A program made the position numbers and the translations under genes. Shown here in pieces: positions 62,919-64,000 of a DNA stretch of 64,000 nt. Source of the stretch: Halomonas sp. GFAJ-1 (GTDB lineage Bacteria; Pseudomonadota; Gammaproteobacteria; Pseudomonadales; Halomonadaceae); NCBI GenBank assembly GCA_002966495.1, contig CP016490.1, positions 2,356,001 through 2,420,000 on the forward strand. Direction: 5' to 3'. Under the pieces are notes generated by a model. The model was not told where the DNA came from and made no database searches. It worked only from the letters and a program-made list of their open reading frames with translations. Each line of letters opens with the position of its first letter. Position 1 is the first letter of the stretch.

Positions 62919-63926
62919 ATGGTGAAACGGTTATTAGCCGCAGTGGGAATCTTGGTAGTGCTTGGCGCAGCCGCGGCAGCAGGTGGTTACGTCTATTGGC
63001 AAAGCCGATTAGAGGCGCCATTAACCCTTGATGAACCTACTCTCTACCAAGTGCCAGCAGGCGCCGGTTTTAATCAGGTGGTGGGGGAGCTAGAGGCACA
63101 GGGAATTATTAGTGATGCGTGGGCCTTTCAGCTAATGGCACGAATGGAGCCCGAGCGCGTGCCGCGGCTAAGGGTGGGGGAGTACCAGCTTACGCCGGGC
63201 ATGAGCGGGTTAGAGATGGTCGCGTTATTAGGTAGCAATAACGTTGTGACCTATCCGCTTACCATTCCCGAAGGCTGGACGTTTCGCCAGATGCGTGGTT
63301 TGCTCAGCGTGGCACCTAAGCTAGAGCAGCGCACCGCTGAATTAAGCGATGAAGAGGTGATGTCGCTATTAGGTCGTGAAGGTACCTTTCCCGAAGGCTG
63401 GTTTTTCCCTGACACCTACCGCTACCACCTGGGGATGAGCGATGTTGATATTTTGCGTCAGGCGCTTACTCGCATGGAACGTATCCTAGAAGAGGTATGG
63501 GAGGGTCGTGATGATGACCTTACGATTGATACGCCTTATGAAGCCCTGATTATGGCCTCATTAATTGAGCGTGAGACCGGCGCGCCCGAAGAGCGTCGTG
63601 AAATTGCCGGCGTATTTAAGCGGCGAATGGAGCAAGGAATGCGCCTGCAAACCGACCCCACGATTATTTATGGCATGGGGGAGCGTTATGAGGGACGTAT
63701 TACTCGTGCGGATATACGCGAGGCCACGCCGTATAACACCTACGTGATCGATGGTATGCCACCCACGCCGATCGCAATGCCTGGGCGTGCCGCGCTAGAA
63801 GCCGCGGTTAATCCACTGCCTGGCGAGACGCTCTATTTTGTATCGCGAGGCGATGGTACGCACCATTTCTCCCGCACGCTGCGTGAGCACAATAACGCTG
63901 TTAATCGCTATATCCGTAACCGATGA
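62919..63926 (+). CDS. mltG: Endolytic peptidoglycan transglycosylase MltG
   Basis: A 335-residue membrane-anchored lytic transglycosylase that cuts nascent glycan chains and helps set their length. It has an N-terminal membrane helix (about 4-27), a LysM-like domain, and the YceG catalytic domain with E217 in MASLIERETGAPEER. RLQTDPTIIYGMG and YNTYVIDGMPPTPIAMPG are family signatures. Confidence 0.94.
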   Translation: MVKRLLAAVGILVVLGAAAAAGGYVYWQSRLEAPLTLDEPTLYQVPAGAGFNQVVGELEAQGIISDAWAFQLMARMEPERVPRLRVGEYQLTPGMSGLEMVALLGSNNVVTYPLTIPEGWTFRQMRGLLSVAPKLEQRTAELSDEEVMSLLGREGTFPEGWFFPDTYRYHLGMSDVDILRQALTRMERILEEVWEGRDDDLTIDTPYEALIMASLIERETGAPEERREIAGVFKRRMEQGMRLQTDPTIIYGMGERYEGRITRADIREATPYNTYVIDGMPPTPIAMPGRAALEAAVNPLPGETLYFVSRGDGTHHFSRTLREHNNAVNRYIRNR

Positions 63927-63989
63927 TTTTTTGAATACGATTTTATAAGCAGACTATTTTATGGTGTATCTGGCTAGTAAGGGGCTGCA

Positions 63990-64000
63990 ATGACCAAGCG
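63990..64000 (+). CDS. tmk: Start of the next gene, probably thymidylate kinase (partial)
   Basis: An ATG at 63990 with AAGGGG eight bases upstream opens a frame (Met-Thr-Lys) cut by the window edge. tmk normally follows mltG, so the name is a synteny guess only. Confidence 0.35.

Overview
The window is a dense stretch of core chromosome from a gammaproteobacterium, most likely of the Halomonadaceae (Halomonas/Vreelandella type). This assignment is inferred from gene order and protein resemblance, not from a database search. The order zapE-rplM-rpsI-petABC-sspAB, rsmI-rnpB-dcw cluster-lpxC-(dciA)-secA-argJ-mutT, rne/rluC-HAD-sppA/yceF-yceD-rpmF-plsX-fabD-fabG-acpP-fabF-pabC-mltG is the one known from Pseudomonas and marine relatives. 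There are no rRNA genes, tRNA genes, prophages or CRISPR arrays. Nearly every base is accounted for.

Layout. 1-6.7 kb: zapE, ribosomal proteins L13/S9, the cytochrome bc1 complex (petABC), and the stringent starvation pair sspAB. 6.7-9.9 kb (minus strand): envelope and replication genes dolP, diaA, yraN, lpoA. 9.97-11.3 kb: rsmI and the RNase P RNA. 11.3-29 kb: the division and cell-wall cluster rsmH-ftsL-ftsI-murE-murF-mraY-murD-ftsW-murG-murC-ddl-ftsQ-[313 bp gap]-ftsA-ftsZ-lpxC; mraZ is missing at its usual place. 29.1-30.5 kb: the only mobile DNA, an IS200/IS605-type element carrying an apparently intact TnpB (RNA-guided nuclease family) without TnpA. 30.5-36.5 kb: dciA (minus), a small secreted basic protein, secA, argJ, mutT. 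36.6-38.6 kb: aguBA (agmatine to putrescine). 38.8-49 kb: one LolC/E-type permease plus lolD, a DUF2062 protein, comEC, and the lipid A/LPS genes msbA-lpxK-(Trm112-like)-kdsB-LMW phosphatase-murB. 49-53 kb: RNase E with a long leader, divergent from rluC. 53-64 kb: HAD phosphatase, S49 peptidase, yceF, then the fatty-acid operon yceD-rpmF-plsX-fabD-fabG-acpP-fabF-pabC-mltG and the first codons of the next gene.

The strongest candidate for an undescribed system is the 122-codon gene directly upstream of secA (31065-31433). It occupies the position of secM in Escherichia coli. It has a long basic signal peptide ending in an AxA-type site, a very basic mature part, and the tetrapeptide Arg-Gly-Pro-Pro six residues before its stop. 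That resembles the RAGP and RAPP motifs of translation-arrest peptides. The RNA between it and secA can form alternative pairings, one of which buries the secA start codon. I propose it is a secretion-monitoring arrest peptide that controls SecA.

Second-tier observations are the TnpB element with matching wobble-containing end hairpins and an insertion that apparently supplies the dciA stop codon; a near-leaderless start for the yceD-rpmF-fab operon; a long structured rne leader with iteron-like repeats and DnaA-box-like sites near its promoter; and a 313-bp gap between ftsQ and ftsA with inverted repeats and a tiny hydrophobic reading frame. Many start codons below were moved inward from the longest open frame to the position supported by a ribosome binding site and by the usual family N-terminus.
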